From: Thermotalea metallivorans
GTDB lineage: Bacteria; Bacillota; Clostridia; Peptostreptococcales; Thermotaleaceae
Assembly: GCF_001562415.1 (NCBI RefSeq)
Contig: NZ_LOEE01000003.1
Coordinates: forward strand, 1 to 64,000
Length of the DNA stretch: 64,000 bases
Direction: 5' to 3'
Made by a program: the position numbers and the translations under genes. The notes below the pieces were generated by a model. That model saw only the letters and a list, made by a program, of their open reading frames with translations, made no database searches and was not told where the DNA came from. Position 1 is the stretch's first letter. Each line of letters starts with the position of its first letter. Below, in pieces: positions 10,557 to 19,205 of the stretch.

Positions 10557-12095
10557 CTATGCCTTTAGTAGATGTGACGCGAAGTCTCTCATAGCCTCTG
10601 CTATCATGTGCTTTACTTCTTCTTCCGATATACTGGCACCTGCTGTTTCTGCCTTTCCTGTATTTCTTTCCATGACGATGGAAACCCCATCGAACAGGTT
10701 TGTCATACGACCAAGGAATAAACTGCCTTTTCCTACAATCATTACCCGGTTGAGATTGCCGGTGGTTAAATCTTCCTTCGCAAATCCAAGATAGGGTACT
10801 CCTGAAGGAATATGTCCTTGGGTTGGCGCCCATCCCGGCATGCCATGCTTTTCAACAAAAGTACCCAGGTCTTGTCTGTCCAATTCATTTCTCTTCACGC
10901 CTAAGGCAGCAATCATTTTATAGTTGGCTTCCGGCACGTCTCCCGCTCCTGCAGGTTTTGTCACATCTGGATTTTGCATTTCTACAGAATATTTATCAAT
11001 ATCTGTAATCTTTAATCCTCCCTTATCCAGGGGTGTTGTGACAAGGGATGTAATGACAGCTTGGGGAGATGATCCGGTTCCTACGGTATGTCTTCCCACA
11101 AGATCTGTTCTTAATATTGGGCTTACCCCGTCATTTTTGCTTACAAGAACGGCAAATCCCCCCAGTACGTCCTCTAGGATAGGCATTCCTTTCTTCACAT
11201 GGTCCTTGCCGTTCATTCCTAATTTTGCCGTTGCACCGCCAGCCACAAGTGCAACATTTTCATAAACCCCTGCCTGCACCAAAGCTGCTGCTTCAATCAA
11301 TGCATGGGTTGGCGCCGCACAGAAGCCTCTAGTATCAGAACCTGTAGCATTCATTGCTCCCACCACTTCCGCAATGGCCTTGGCAAAGTTTCCGCCGCCT
11401 CTTTGGTTCATGTCGCCGCAAGCTTCTTCTGAGCATTCGATCACATAATCAATATCGGCCACATTGATATTATTCTTATCAATCAGATGCTTGAAAGCCA
11501 ATGCCCCGGAAGCTTTTACCACAAGGTTTTCAAACAGCACATGGGCATTTAAATTGGGGTCTATATCATGGGCTCTTTTTACGCATCCTACCAATTTCCC
11601 TTCATGATACAAACCTTCTGCATGCTGTTCCTGAATATATTTTTCGATATCTGCCAAATCTTCGCCTTCCTTCAGCTTAGGAACATCATCCTTGAACAGG
11701 GGATGATTCATCATCTTTTCCTTCACCATGGCTGTAAAACCTTTGTCTAATTTTACCAAATCAAAGGCATCCACCATCTTCATCAAAGCAATAAACTCAT
11801 CCTGGGGCATAATTTCGCCGAACTTGCCGAAACGGCTGGCTCCCGGTATATCTTTATCATACCAAGGCATTTCATATTTTCTTAAATCCTCAGGAGTCAA
11901 ATTTCCGATATACACTTGATTGGGTCCGTAGTTTACAACCTTTTCATAGGGTCTAATGTGCTCGGGAAGCTTTTTCAGATATTCTGAGTCAGGATTTGTA
12001 AGCTTTTCTGTTGTTTGCGTGGTACCGTTATGATAGATCATATCAGGCGTATGCACCAGAACATACCCTGATCCTTTTACTACAGCATAACTCAT
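10557..12095 (-). CDS. grdC: Glycine reductase complex protein C, GrdC subunit
   Basis: The GrdC subunit of protein C (512 residues), related to FabH-type thiolases. It takes the carboxymethyl selenoether from GrdA, forms an acetyl-thioester and passes it to phosphate with GrdD. The motifs CSEEACGDMNQRGGGNFAKA and GFCAAPTHALIEAA are conserved in this family, with the Cys residues as likely acyl carriers. ATG at 12095 follows GGAGGTGG at proper spacing and gives MSYAVVKGSG, the family N-terminus. It is separated from grdB by 245 nt holding a strong hairpin. Confidence 0.95.
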   Translation of the reverse strand: MSYAVVKGSGYVLVHTPDMIYHNGTTQTTEKLTNPDSEYLKKLPEHIRPYEKVVNYGPNQVYIGNLTPEDLRKYEMPWYDKDIPGASRFGKFGEIMPQDEFIALMKMVDAFDLVKLDKGFTAMVKEKMMNHPLFKDDVPKLKEGEDLADIEKYIQEQHAEGLYHEGKLVGCVKRAHDIDPNLNAHVLFENLVVKASGALAFKHLIDKNNINVADIDYVIECSEEACGDMNQRGGGNFAKAIAEVVGAMNATGSDTRGFCAAPTHALIEAAALVQAGVYENVALVAGGATAKLGMNGKDHVKKGMPILEDVLGGFAVLVSKNDGVSPILRTDLVGRHTVGTGSSPQAVITSLVTTPLDKGGLKITDIDKYSVEMQNPDVTKPAGAGDVPEANYKMIAALGVKRNELDRQDLGTFVEKHGMPGWAPTQGHIPSGVPYLGFAKEDLTTGNLNRVMIVGKGSLFLGRMTNLFDGVSIVMERNTGKAETAGASISEEEVKHMIAEAMRDFASHLLKA

Positions 12096-12125
12096 CATTT
12101 CCACCTCCATATAATTTAAGAGCAA

Positions 12126-12340
12126 AATGGCTGCAGGCGTCCCCTGGCAGCTCGCAGCCGCAGACTAGGTACATATTGGGCAAAATCCTTGGACGCATAG
12201 AAAAATCATGAAAGAAATAATCAGTTCTTATTTTTCCATGTCATGCATATAATTTTAATAAATGGGTGATGCATTCACCACCCATTTATTGTTTGTTTAG
12301 TCTCAGCAGCTGCCAGCTGCGGAAACAGCCGGCAAATCTA
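12126..12340. other. grdB-grdC intercistronic region with CAGCTG-rich sequences
   Basis: A long gap for this operon. It holds two short CAG/CTG-rich stretches (about 12130-12170 and 12300-12335, for example CAGCAGCTGCCAGCTG) that resemble the palindromic part of the dispersed repeats at 2452 and 17823, and between them the hairpin at 12257-12290. No gene is visible. Confidence 0.5.
12257..12290 (-). terminator. Hairpin between grdB and grdC
   Basis: A 12-bp perfect stem (AATAAATGGGTG and CACCCATTTATT) with a 10-nt loop; AAAATTATAT follows on the minus strand. It probably terminates part of the transcripts or protects the 3' end of the grdX-grdB message, which would make more protein A and B than C. 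Confidence 0.65.
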
Positions 12341-13651
12341 TTAATTTTCAAATACTGTTTGACCTTCAACTTCCGTTGAAAGAGCCTTTAATGCTTTTTC
12401 AACTAATTTTCTTCTCAGCTTCTTCTCTTCTGCTGGATCCAGCGCCGGATTTCCAAGGGGATGAGGAATTGCTACAGCAGGTACGATTCTGTTTGCTCCA
12501 ACTGTTAAAGAAATTGGAACAACTGTACAAATGTGTACTACCGGAATGCCTGCTCTTTCAATTTCTTTTACCATCGTTGCACCGCAACGTGTACAAGTAC
12601 CTCAGGTGGAGGTGAGGATAACAGCATCTACACCGTCAGCCACCAGTTCTTGGGCGAACTTCGCTGCGAATGCCTTCGAATTGGCAACAGAAGTACCATT
12701 CCCCACAGTAGTATAGAAATATCTGTGTAATTCGCCGATGACACCTTCTTTTTCCATGTCCCTTAATACGTCTACAGGCAATACTCTGTTTGGATCTGCA
12801 TTGGCATAAACAGGGTCATATCCGCCGTGGGCTGTCTCATGGGTTGCTTCTGTCAGTTTTGCATAATCAGCAATATCGTATTTTCCATACTTTGATGCAC
12901 TGGAAGATTCGATATGATCCGGGTTACCCTTTGGTACAATACCACCGGAAGTAACCAAGGCAATCTTTGCTTTCGAAATATCCTTTACAGCCGGATTTGG
13001 TGCTACATTGTCAAAATCAGGCATCGGATACTCCGTTACAAAGGTCTCACCCTTCAGTTTCTTCAGCATCATATCTACGGCTCTCTTTGATCCTCTCTCT
13101 TCCAAGAAGATGTTCTTTCTTACACCCCTTGGAATGTAGCCGTCAATATGAGGAGCTTTGATTTCTTCTCCTTTTGCCAACTTCAGAGCAAGTTTTGCCA
13201 ATGCTGGAGCTGCCGTTCTCATAGCTGCAGCAGAGTTTCCTGTTTCAACAATATACAGGTCTTTCTTGAACATATCTGCGCCCGGATTCTCAATATACAT
13301 CGCAGTAGCTACAGGAATGTTCAGGACGTCCTTCACTGCCTTAGAAATGGTACCGCATGCCACACCGTATCTACCTGCATTAAAAGCCGGTCCTGCAATG
13401 AACAGATCAGGATTGTATTGTTTCACCATGTCAAGAATTTGTGTTTTTGCTTCTTCAATATTTTCATTAAAGTAAGAATCTCCGCAGATAATCGTGGCAA
13501 CGATTTCCGCTTCACCACCGAATGCCGCGTTTAAAGCAGCTCCGGGTCCAACCACGCCTTCTCTTACTTCAGGCTTTATATCAGCCTTCTCCTCGCCACC
13601 GATACCGGCGAAGAACTGGTTTATATAATGAACAACTCTTATCTTGCTCAT
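12341..13651 (-). CDS. grdB: Glycine reductase complex protein B, selenoprotein GrdB
   Basis: Substrate-specific selenoprotein B gamma subunit, 436 residues, which with the two GrdE fragments binds glycine as a Schiff base and passes the carboxymethyl group to GrdA. An in-frame TGA at 12602-12604 (codon 350) encodes selenocysteine in the conserved context TST-U-GTCTRCGAT, giving a U-x2-C-x2-C motif. Reading TGA as stop would split the gene into 349- and roughly 85-residue pieces with the catalytic centre lost. The start MSKIRVVHYINQFFAG has AGAGGGGGG upstream. Incorporation needs SelA, SelB, SelC and SelD encoded elsewhere. Confidence 0.97.
12602..12604 (-). other. Selenocysteine codon of grdB
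   Basis: TGA at codon 350 in frame with both flanking parts, which together give a full-length GrdB. This is the position known for Sec in clostridial GrdB. Confidence 0.96.
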
Positions 13652-13702
13652 AGTTTCCCCCCTCTCTTATTTTTGCACTGGGAAATTTTTTATAGGTTTA
13701 TT

Positions 13703-14173
13703 TTAGTATTTGCAGAATTGTTCTCTGATGGACTTCATTTCAGCAATGATAGAATCTACATCTAATACCATTTCCATCATACCGATTTGCTCATCATATA
13801 CCGCCGGATCTACTGCTTCTTTGAATTCCGGCTCTACCGCATGATATACTCTGAGTCCCAACTGGACTCCTGCCAATGAACCTGCATAGGTAGGGTCTCC
13901 ATTTGTTACTGTTTCAGCAGCCAAGCCTGCAGCTTCTGCTTCAGCAGCACCAAGAAGAACGATAATGTTTTCTGGTCCGTACTTCTCAGCCATTGCTTTT
14001 ACCCTATTTTGATTTTCCAGGTCCATTGCTCCTGCAGCCGTTCAGACAAAGCACTCTGTAGCAGAAAATACTACTTCAGCGCCTGTTCCTTTCAAGCATT
14101 CTTCCATTGCAGGACCCGGTATACCATCTCTGTCACCAATGATGATGACTTTTTTGCCATCGAACATACTCAT
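13703..14173 (-). CDS. grdA: Glycine reductase complex selenoprotein A
   Basis: Small selenoprotein A, 156 residues, the carrier that takes the carboxymethyl group from protein B as a Se-carboxymethyl-selenocysteine and hands it to protein C. The gene starts at ATG 14173 ([17 protein letters not shown]), and an in-frame TGA at 14042-14044 is codon 44, giving the family motif [15 protein letters not shown]. Reading only from the ATG at 14026 would lose the first 49 residues, including the active site. The oxidised Cys-Sec pair is reduced by the thioredoxin system encoded upstream. GrdA is usually one of the most abundant proteins in such cells. Confidence 0.97.
14042..14044 (-). other. Selenocysteine codon of grdA
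   Basis: TGA at codon 44, preceded by CFV and followed by [11 protein letters not shown] in the same frame, exactly as in known GrdA proteins. Confidence 0.96.
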
Positions 14174-14228
14174 GGTTACCATCCTCTCTTATCATTTTTT
14201 TCTTTCTGCTCAGCAAAGCATCTATTGA

Positions 14229-15515
14229 TTAGAAAGTAGTCGCTGACATCTTGTTGAAGCCTAATTCATTGGTTGCTCCAGTAATTACCTGAATCTCAGC
14301 TTCGATGCTTCCGTCCGGTCTTAAGCTTCCGTCAAAACCGCCGGCAATCTTGTCTGTGTAATCCAGCATGCCAATGATTCGCTTCATTGGAGGCAGAACA
14401 ATAATTTCGTTCGCATTTCCGCCTGTTACAACAGCATCTGCCTTTGGATCTGCATCAGCAAGGGATTGGGATGCTCCATCTCTACCGGCATATTCATCTG
14501 TAACAATTACAGTCTTGACACCTTCGTTTTCGATCTTTCTGCAGTTCATAATAAGGTCTGTATCTGGGTTGCCAAAACCTTCCTGGGATATAATAGCTCC
14601 ATCCAATCCAAGGAACCTGCACAGCTTCGCAGTCCAGTTGGAGGATCTTTCCTTATCCGCCAAGTATACGTTTTCGTTGGTAATGATCACCCCTACGAAA
14701 TTCAGATCCTTGCCATGTCTTGCATACAGATCGTGAATAATAGGATTGTTTTGATGATGATAGGTTGTGTTTTTGTCACAAGCAGAAACACAGTTACCGC
14801 TTAGAATTGCTCCATCCATGACTTCTGTCGGATAAAGAATTGTAGGTACAATCTTCTTGGCGTCTACCCCGTATACATAGGTATCATGCAGCAATCCTTG
14901 GGTTTGAAGCATATACACATATCCGATTTTTGGCAAATTCGGATATTCCTGAATGCTTTCCAGTAATGGCTTTGTTTCATAAACTTCTACCTCATCGGGC
15001 TGAACGTTTAATCCCGCTTTGCCGATAAAGGCAGCAGCCTTTAATCCAGCCATTCTTGCTGCAGCTTCATACTCGTGCTGCTTTAAGCCTTCTACGGGCT
15101 CAATGACCAAGCAAACATTGTATGTCTTTGAGAATGGAGTATACTCGGCTCCAGGACCTGACATATCAATGATACCTTCCTGGAAACCTACGATTTTGCC
15201 GCAAGTAACAACTGCGGCACCACTTAATACATGTGTGCGTCCAGTCCCCACTGTAGTAACTTTGTTAATAACTCCCGGGAATATTCCACCTGGGCCCTCT
15301 ACCTTTACTCTTGGCTCAATAACGTCCTTCACAGGTGTAATTCTTGTCTCTTCACCCGGCTTTGCAAGCTCCACCTTTACACTCTTGATGTGCTCGTCTT
15401 CCAAGATAAGGTTTACAATTTCCTGCTCATTTACATACAGTGTTCCATTTTCTACCTTCGTTGTGTCACCAAATTGAACATCTGTAATTTTAATTTTTCC
15501 TAGTTCTAGGCGCAC
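14229..15515 (-). CDS. grdE: Glycine reductase complex protein B proprotein GrdE
   Basis: Proprotein of the alpha and beta subunits of protein B, 428 residues. In the family it is cleaved before a Cys that becomes a carbonyl (pyruvoyl-type) group, which holds glycine as a Schiff base. That site is visible as GNCVSACDKNTTYHHQ, with Cys at residue 242. A GTG start at 15515 (MRLELGKIKITDVQFG) is chosen because GGGAGGTGA lies 5 nt upstream; the GTG at 15524 overlaps this ribosome binding site. It lies 55 nt before grdA and 69 nt after trxA, the latter gap holding a hairpin. Confidence 0.95.
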   Translation of the reverse strand: MRLELGKIKITDVQFGDTTKVENGTLYVNEQEIVNLILEDEHIKSVKVELAKPGEETRITPVKDVIEPRVKVEGPGGIFPGVINKVTTVGTGRTHVLSGAAVVTCGKIVGFQEGIIDMSGPGAEYTPFSKTYNVCLVIEPVEGLKQHEYEAAARMAGLKAAAFIGKAGLNVQPDEVEVYETKPLLESIQEYPNLPKIGYVYMLQTQGLLHDTYVYGVDAKKIVPTILYPTEVMDGAILSGNCVSACDKNTTYHHQNNPIIHDLYARHGKDLNFVGVIITNENVYLADKERSSNWTAKLCRFLGLDGAIISQEGFGNPDTDLIMNCRKIENEGVKTVIVTDEYAGRDGASQSLADADPKADAVVTGGNANEIIVLPPMKRIIGMLDYTDKIAGGFDGSLRPDGSIEAEIQVITGATNELGFNKMSATTF

Positions 15516-15540
15516 AAAATTCACCTCCCTTTATATTTAT

Positions 15541-15586
15541 AACCCATAGCCGGCGGGTCTATACCCACCGGAATAGACTATAGGTT
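15541..15586 (-). other. Hairpin between trxA and grdE
   Basis: Outer arms AACCCATAG / CTATAGGTT (one mismatch) and inner arms CCGGCGGGT / ACCCACCGG (one mismatch) form an extended stem starting at the trxA stop codon. No T-run follows, so it is more likely an RNA processing or stability element than a terminator. This would fit the need for far more GrdE, GrdA and GrdB than thioredoxin reductase. Confidence 0.55.
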
Positions 15587-15905
15587 ACCCTACATGTTTT
15601 TGAATCATAGCTTCGATATTTGCCTTTGTCGCATCGTCTTTTGTCACTTCATCAATCTTTTGTCCATCCTTGTAAAGTGAGATTGTCGGAAGACCCAGAA
15701 CCTTTTGTGAGATGGCCAGCCTTCTTGCCTGGGTTGTATTCAGTTTTACAAACTTTACTTTTCCTTCATATTTTGCAGCCAATTCCTCCACATCCGGCAT
15801 AAGGGCCTTGCAAGGCTCACAGCCATCACTCCAGAAATCTACCAGCACAAATCCTTGGGCTTCCAATACCTCTGCTTGGAAAGTATCCTTATCTACAGAT
15901 AACAT
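15585..15905 (-). CDS. trxA: Thioredoxin of the glycine reductase system
   Basis: Cytosolic thioredoxin of 106 residues that passes electrons from TrxB to selenoprotein A. The usual active site WCGPC is replaced by DGCEPC ([14 protein letters not shown]), a change typical of thioredoxins encoded with glycine reductase. The conserved cis-Pro segment is seen as [15 protein letters not shown] at 15905 has AAAGGAGGTG in front; the longer reading to 15926 is unlikely. It lies between trxB and grdE in the same transcript. Confidence 0.93.
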   Translation of the reverse strand: MLSVDKDTFQAEVLEAQGFVLVDFWSDGCEPCKALMPDVEELAAKYEGKVKFVKLNTTQARRLAISQKVLGLPTISLYKDGQKIDEVTKDDATKANIEAMIQKHVG

Positions 15906-15973
15906 GTTTTCACCTCCTTTAATCACCGATATCCCTTTTATAGCACAGGGTATACGGAAAAATTTTTACAGCA

Positions 15974-16921
15974 TCATTCTTCAAAGTTGCTTTCAATATA
16001 TTTTTCAGCCTGTACTGCGGCAATGGCTCCATCCGCTACAGCTGTCACTACCTGTCTTAATGATTTTACCCGAATATCTCCTGCAGCAAACACACCAGGT
16101 ACATTTGTATTCATATTTTCATCGGTGATAATATAGCCTTGGGGATCCATATTTATTTTCCCTTTGTAAATTTCGCTTAATGGCTGGAATCCGATAAACG
16201 GGAACACGCCAAAGGTTCCGTCATTCTCATCGGCAACGTACTCATGGGTTTCACCGGTTTTTGTATTTCTAAATACGATGGATTCTACTACACCATCTCC
16301 TTTGATTTCTGCAACTTCCGTATTCCACATAAACTCTATTTTGGGATTCTTGAATGCCTTTTCTTGAATTGATTTTGCTGCTCTCAATTCACCCCTTCTG
16401 TGGACAATGGTTACCTTGCGGGCAAACTTTGTAAGATAAATTCCCTCTTCTACAGCAGAATCTCCACCGCCGATTACAAATACTTCCAGGTCCGTGAAGA
16501 AGTCTGCATCACAGGTTGCACAGTAGGACACTCCTTTTCCTGTTAGCTCCTGCTCGCCCGGGCATCCAATCAACTTGGGCGTAGCACCACTGGCAATAAT
16601 CACTGCCTTGGCATGATATTCATCCTTTTCGCCCCTCAATACTTTAATTTTGCCGCTGAAATCAACTTCTACAATATTGTCTTTCTTTCTCTCTGCGCCA
16701 AATTCATCTACCTGCTCAACCATTCTAGCCACCAAACTGGGTCCTGTGGCATTGGGAATGGAACCGGGATAGTTCGCTACCTCATTAGTAGTTGAAATTT
16801 GTCCTCCCACCTTGTTCTTTTCTAATACCAGGGTCTTCATTTTTGCTCTTGCAGCATATAGACCTGCGGCCAGCCCTGCCGGACCTGATCCAACAATGAC
16901 CACATCATACAAATTTTGCAT
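15974..16921 (-). CDS. trxB: Thioredoxin reductase
   Basis: FAD-dependent thioredoxin reductase, 315 residues. It has the FAD-binding GSGPAGLAAGLYAARA at the N-terminus, the redox-active CATC (SYCATCDADFF, about residues 133-143), a nucleotide-binding motif VIGGGDSAVEEGIYL and the C-terminal GVFAAGDIR FAD motif. It supplies reducing power to TrxA and through it to GrdA. It follows grdX by 27 nt. The start has GAGGAAGAATC just upstream. Confidence 0.96.
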   Translation of the reverse strand: MQNLYDVVIVGSGPAGLAAGLYAARAKMKTLVLEKNKVGGQISTTNEVANYPGSIPNATGPSLVARMVEQVDEFGAERKKDNIVEVDFSGKIKVLRGEKDEYHAKAVIIASGATPKLIGCPGEQELTGKGVSYCATCDADFFTDLEVFVIGGGDSAVEEGIYLTKFARKVTIVHRRGELRAAKSIQEKAFKNPKIEFMWNTEVAEIKGDGVVESIVFRNTKTGETHEYVADENDGTFGVFPFIGFQPLSEIYKGKINMDPQGYIITDENMNTNVPGVFAAGDIRVKSLRQVVTAVADGAIAAVQAEKYIESNFEE

Positions 16922-16948
16922 GATTCTTCCTCCTTTATTTTTAAATTG

Positions 16949-17341
16949 TTATCCATGGAATTGATCCATACTTTCAATGGCGCCTTTGATCAAATAAAAA
17001 TCAATCAGTCGAAAATCTTCCAGTATCTTTTCCGTCCAACGGGGTGTTTTCTTTCCAAAAATAAACTTTTTTGCAGTTTCTATACTTTCTTCAATGATCA
17101 TTAGGGATTCCATATCCAAACTTCCCTTTTCTATCGTAACAGCAACGGACTTGTACGGCGTTTCGTTTGGTTTCACACTTCCCGACAGGGGATGGGTCAG
17201 CAACCGGTGCCCTTCGTGTATTTTATTTCTGGCGTTCGACAACACTTCCAAATATGTATAGGTTGCAGAATACATTATTTCCATTTTATCTTTATAATTT
17301 TCATATACCAAAGGATTATTCGTAATAATTATTTTTTTCAA
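16949..17341 (-). CDS. grdX: GrdX protein
   Basis: First gene of the glycine reductase operon, 130 residues. GrdX is regularly encoded at this place in clostridia but its biochemical role is not established. The sequence is a small soluble protein with the motifs IITNNPLVYE near the start and HEGHRLLTHPLSGSVKPNETPYKSV in the middle. A TTG start at 17341 is chosen because CGAGGTGAAATC is correctly placed; an upstream ATG at 17386 has no clear ribosome binding site. Confidence 0.9.
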   Translation of the reverse strand: MKKIIITNNPLVYENYKDKMEIMYSATYTYLEVLSNARNKIHEGHRLLTHPLSGSVKPNETPYKSVAVTIEKGSLDMESLMIIEESIETAKKFIFGKKTPRWTEKILEDFRLIDFYLIKGAIESMDQFHG

Positions 17342-17416
17342 GATTTCACCTCGAGTTTCTTGTGTTCTAGGAAAACGTTTTATCAAAAGATTTTTTTAAA
17401 AATCGTGCTGGATTTC

Positions 17417-17466
17417 AAAAGAAAACAGAGAAGCACAGCAAAGAATCCATTGCCATACTCCTCTGT
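17417..17466 (-). terminator. Terminator of the glycine riboswitch platform
   Basis: Arms ACAGAG (17461-17466 on the minus strand) and CTCTGT (17425-17430), with further pairing between them, are followed by TTTTCTTTT. The first arm overlaps the closing (P1) strand of the second aptamer, so glycine binding should prevent the terminator from forming. Confidence 0.75.
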
Positions 17467-17637
17467 CTATAACCTGAGAGTTTCTTCTAAAATAGAATTG
17501 CCCCTTCGGTGCTTCCTTTGAAGCTTTCCAGAGTTCTGTCAAAATGCGGTCCTTTTGCCTGAGAATTTCACCTCAAAATTGGCAAACTTTTTCGGTTTGT
17601 TCCTTCGGCGGCCCGTAACCTGGGCTCTCTCCCGCAT
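17457..17637 (-). ncRNA. Tandem glycine riboswitch
   Basis: On the minus strand two glycine aptamers stand in tandem. The first runs from GCGGGAGAGAGCCC through GCCGCCGAAGGAAC to CTCAGGCAAAAGGACCGC. The second runs from GACAGAACTCTGGA through CACCGAAGGGGCAA to AACTCTCAGGTTATAGACAG. Both show the conserved GGAGAG / CTCTGG entries, the CCGAAGG block and the CTCAGG block. It is located in the leader of the glycine reductase operon, so glycine should switch on its own degradation. Confidence 0.95.
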
Positions 17638-17707
17638 TTATCAGCCAGAAACCATATATATTTTTTTATAATATATTCCATAATTTTCATAGATGAAATC
17701 TATATTT

Positions 17708-17737
17708 ATTATATTATATCTGCTAAATATTTGACAA
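17708..17737 (-). promoter_or_regulatory. Promoter of the glycine reductase operon
   Basis: On the minus strand -35 TTGTCA (17732-17737), an 18-nt spacer and -10 TATAAT (17708-17713). A start near 17700 places about 60 nt of leader before the first glycine aptamer. The region is very AT rich. Confidence 0.68.
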
Positions 17738-17822
17738 TACATTTTCTCCGGCTGAATCTTCTGAATTTTTGTTAAGGGAGCATGACAACCATATGCATTT
17801 CTATTCTGTAAAAATTTATAGG

Positions 17823-17954
17823 CTTGCAACTTTAGAATTAAATCTATGCAAAAGCTATATTTCTTGAGCAGCTACCAGTTGCCAGTTACCGGCGTCAGCT
17901 ACCGGTACTGGTGACTGATGACTGGCAGCTGGCGGCTGGTAGCCGGCAACCGGT
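17823..17954. repeat. Dispersed intergenic repeat, copy 2
   Basis: It starts with TTGCAACTTTAGAATTAAA, then GCTATATTTCTTGAGCAG, and ends in a long run of related palindromic words (GCTACCAGTTGCCAGTTACC, ACTGGCAGCTGGCGG, GGTAGCCGGCAACCGG). The first 45 nt closely match copy 1 at 2452 and the 35.9-kb copy. It lies between the grd promoter and the DUF362 gene; no gene is encoded. Confidence 0.7.
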
Positions 17955-18027
17955 CAATGACAACAAGATCTGTATTTCACAAAAAAGATTATTTTTTGTA
18001 AAAGGGCAGATGAGATATAATCCATTT

Positions 18028-19143
18028 TTATGAATCAATGGAGATCAGCTCATAGTGATTGGTGCCCAGTCCTATTTTCTCACCGTACTCCAAAATATAA
18101 GCTCCATCCACATCTTTATGAACACCCTGAAACTTATCCTTCCCTGCCTCGTGATTGCAAGACAATTCTGAATCATGAAGCCCCTGCTGGCTGTTGACCA
18201 GATCATAGCTGGCACGGTCAATGGCAACGGGATCAAAGGAAGCTAGTATGCCTACATCGGGAACGATGGGGGTATCACTCCAAGGTACACAGTCGCATAA
18301 AGGGGTTACATTCATGACAAAGTTCATATAGGCCACCTTCCCTTGTTTGTTTGCAACGGCACCCAAGGCATACTCAGCCATTTTTTCCAAAAACACTTTC
18401 GTATCCGTCTTCCACTGAACCTTAATGGCCCTTTTATGACATGCCGTTGTACACTCTCCACAGCCGATGCACTTTTCCAAATCTATCTTTGTCTTTCCGC
18501 CTTGAATCGTAATGGCGTCTGCCGGACACCATTTGGCACAAACGCTGCAGCCGATGCAATGCTTGTCGATCACTTCCGGCTTTGCATCAGAATGCTGGAT
18601 TTGTTTTCCTGCTGCCGAAGCACAACCCATAGCCAAATTTTTAATCGTCCCGCCAAATCCTGACATTACATGTCCTTTGAAATGGGACAGCACAATCATA
18701 GCATTGGCATTATAAATATCCCCTGCAATTTTTACAGTAGCAAAATTTTTCTGATGGACGGGCACATCGATGGAATTCTTGCTGTATAGTCCGTCAGCAA
18801 TGATAATGGGTGCTCCCACTACCGAATAGGCAAAACCGTTTTCAATAGCCGTCACCATATGGTCAACACTGTTGGTCCTGCTACCTGCATAGAGGGTATT
18901 GGTATCCGTCAAAAAGGGTTGCCCCCCTTTTTCTTTGACTTTATCCACAATCTGTCTTACAAATACAGGATGAATATACGCGTGACTGCCTTTTTCTCCA
19001 AAATGGAGTTTTATGGCTGTCTGGTCTCCCTTGGCAAGGATATCCCCTATCTTTGCTTTGTCAAACAACTTTCGCAGCTTTGTCGATATATTGGTATTTT
19101 TAGAAGTTGCTCTTAGGTTTGCAAAATATACTTTACTAGCCAC
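18028..19143 (-). CDS. DUF362 protein with two [4Fe-4S] motifs
   Basis: Protein of 371 residues with a DUF362 domain (about 1-190 and 285-365) into which a two-cluster ferredoxin module is inserted around residues 190-250. The cluster motifs are CIGCSVCAKWCPADAI and CIGCGECTTACHKRAI. Family members are common in anaerobes and their reaction is not known; an electron-transfer role is an inference. There is no signal peptide in the chosen form. A GTG start at 19143 is supported by GGGAGAGGAGAA. It stands alone, 62 nt after the degV pair in transcription order. Confidence 0.85.
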   Translation of the reverse strand: MASKVYFANLRATSKNTNISTKLRKLFDKAKIGDILAKGDQTAIKLHFGEKGSHAYIHPVFVRQIVDKVKEKGGQPFLTDTNTLYAGSRTNSVDHMVTAIENGFAYSVVGAPIIIADGLYSKNSIDVPVHQKNFATVKIAGDIYNANAMIVLSHFKGHVMSGFGGTIKNLAMGCASAAGKQIQHSDAKPEVIDKHCIGCSVCAKWCPADAITIQGGKTKIDLEKCIGCGECTTACHKRAIKVQWKTDTKVFLEKMAEYALGAVANKQGKVAYMNFVMNVTPLCDCVPWSDTPIVPDVGILASFDPVAIDRASYDLVNSQQGLHDSELSCNHEAGKDKFQGVHKDVDGAYILEYGEKIGLGTNHYELISIDS

Positions 19144-19205
19144 TTCTCCTCTCCCTCTCCCTTCCTCTTGACAGGATGAAAGCACCCATATGGTTTATGG
19201 ATGTC

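Noticed and set aside
9358-10833. Extended GrdD with 96 additional N-terminal residues
   Set aside because: The extension is only the end of grdC read in another frame; the ribosome binding site and family N-terminus are at 10545.
12341-12574. Separate small gene behind grdB (77 residues)
   Set aside because: It is the C-terminal part of GrdB after the selenocysteine codon, in the same frame, and not an independent gene.
17641-17829. 62-residue frame upstream of the glycine riboswitch
   Set aside because: Composition follows the AT-rich promoter region, no ribosome binding site is seen, and the promoter of the operon lies within it.
2452-17954. CRISPR array or phage attachment sites in the CAGCTG-rich repeats
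   Set aside because: The repeats are dispersed, not regularly spaced, and have no spacers, cas genes or integrase nearby.
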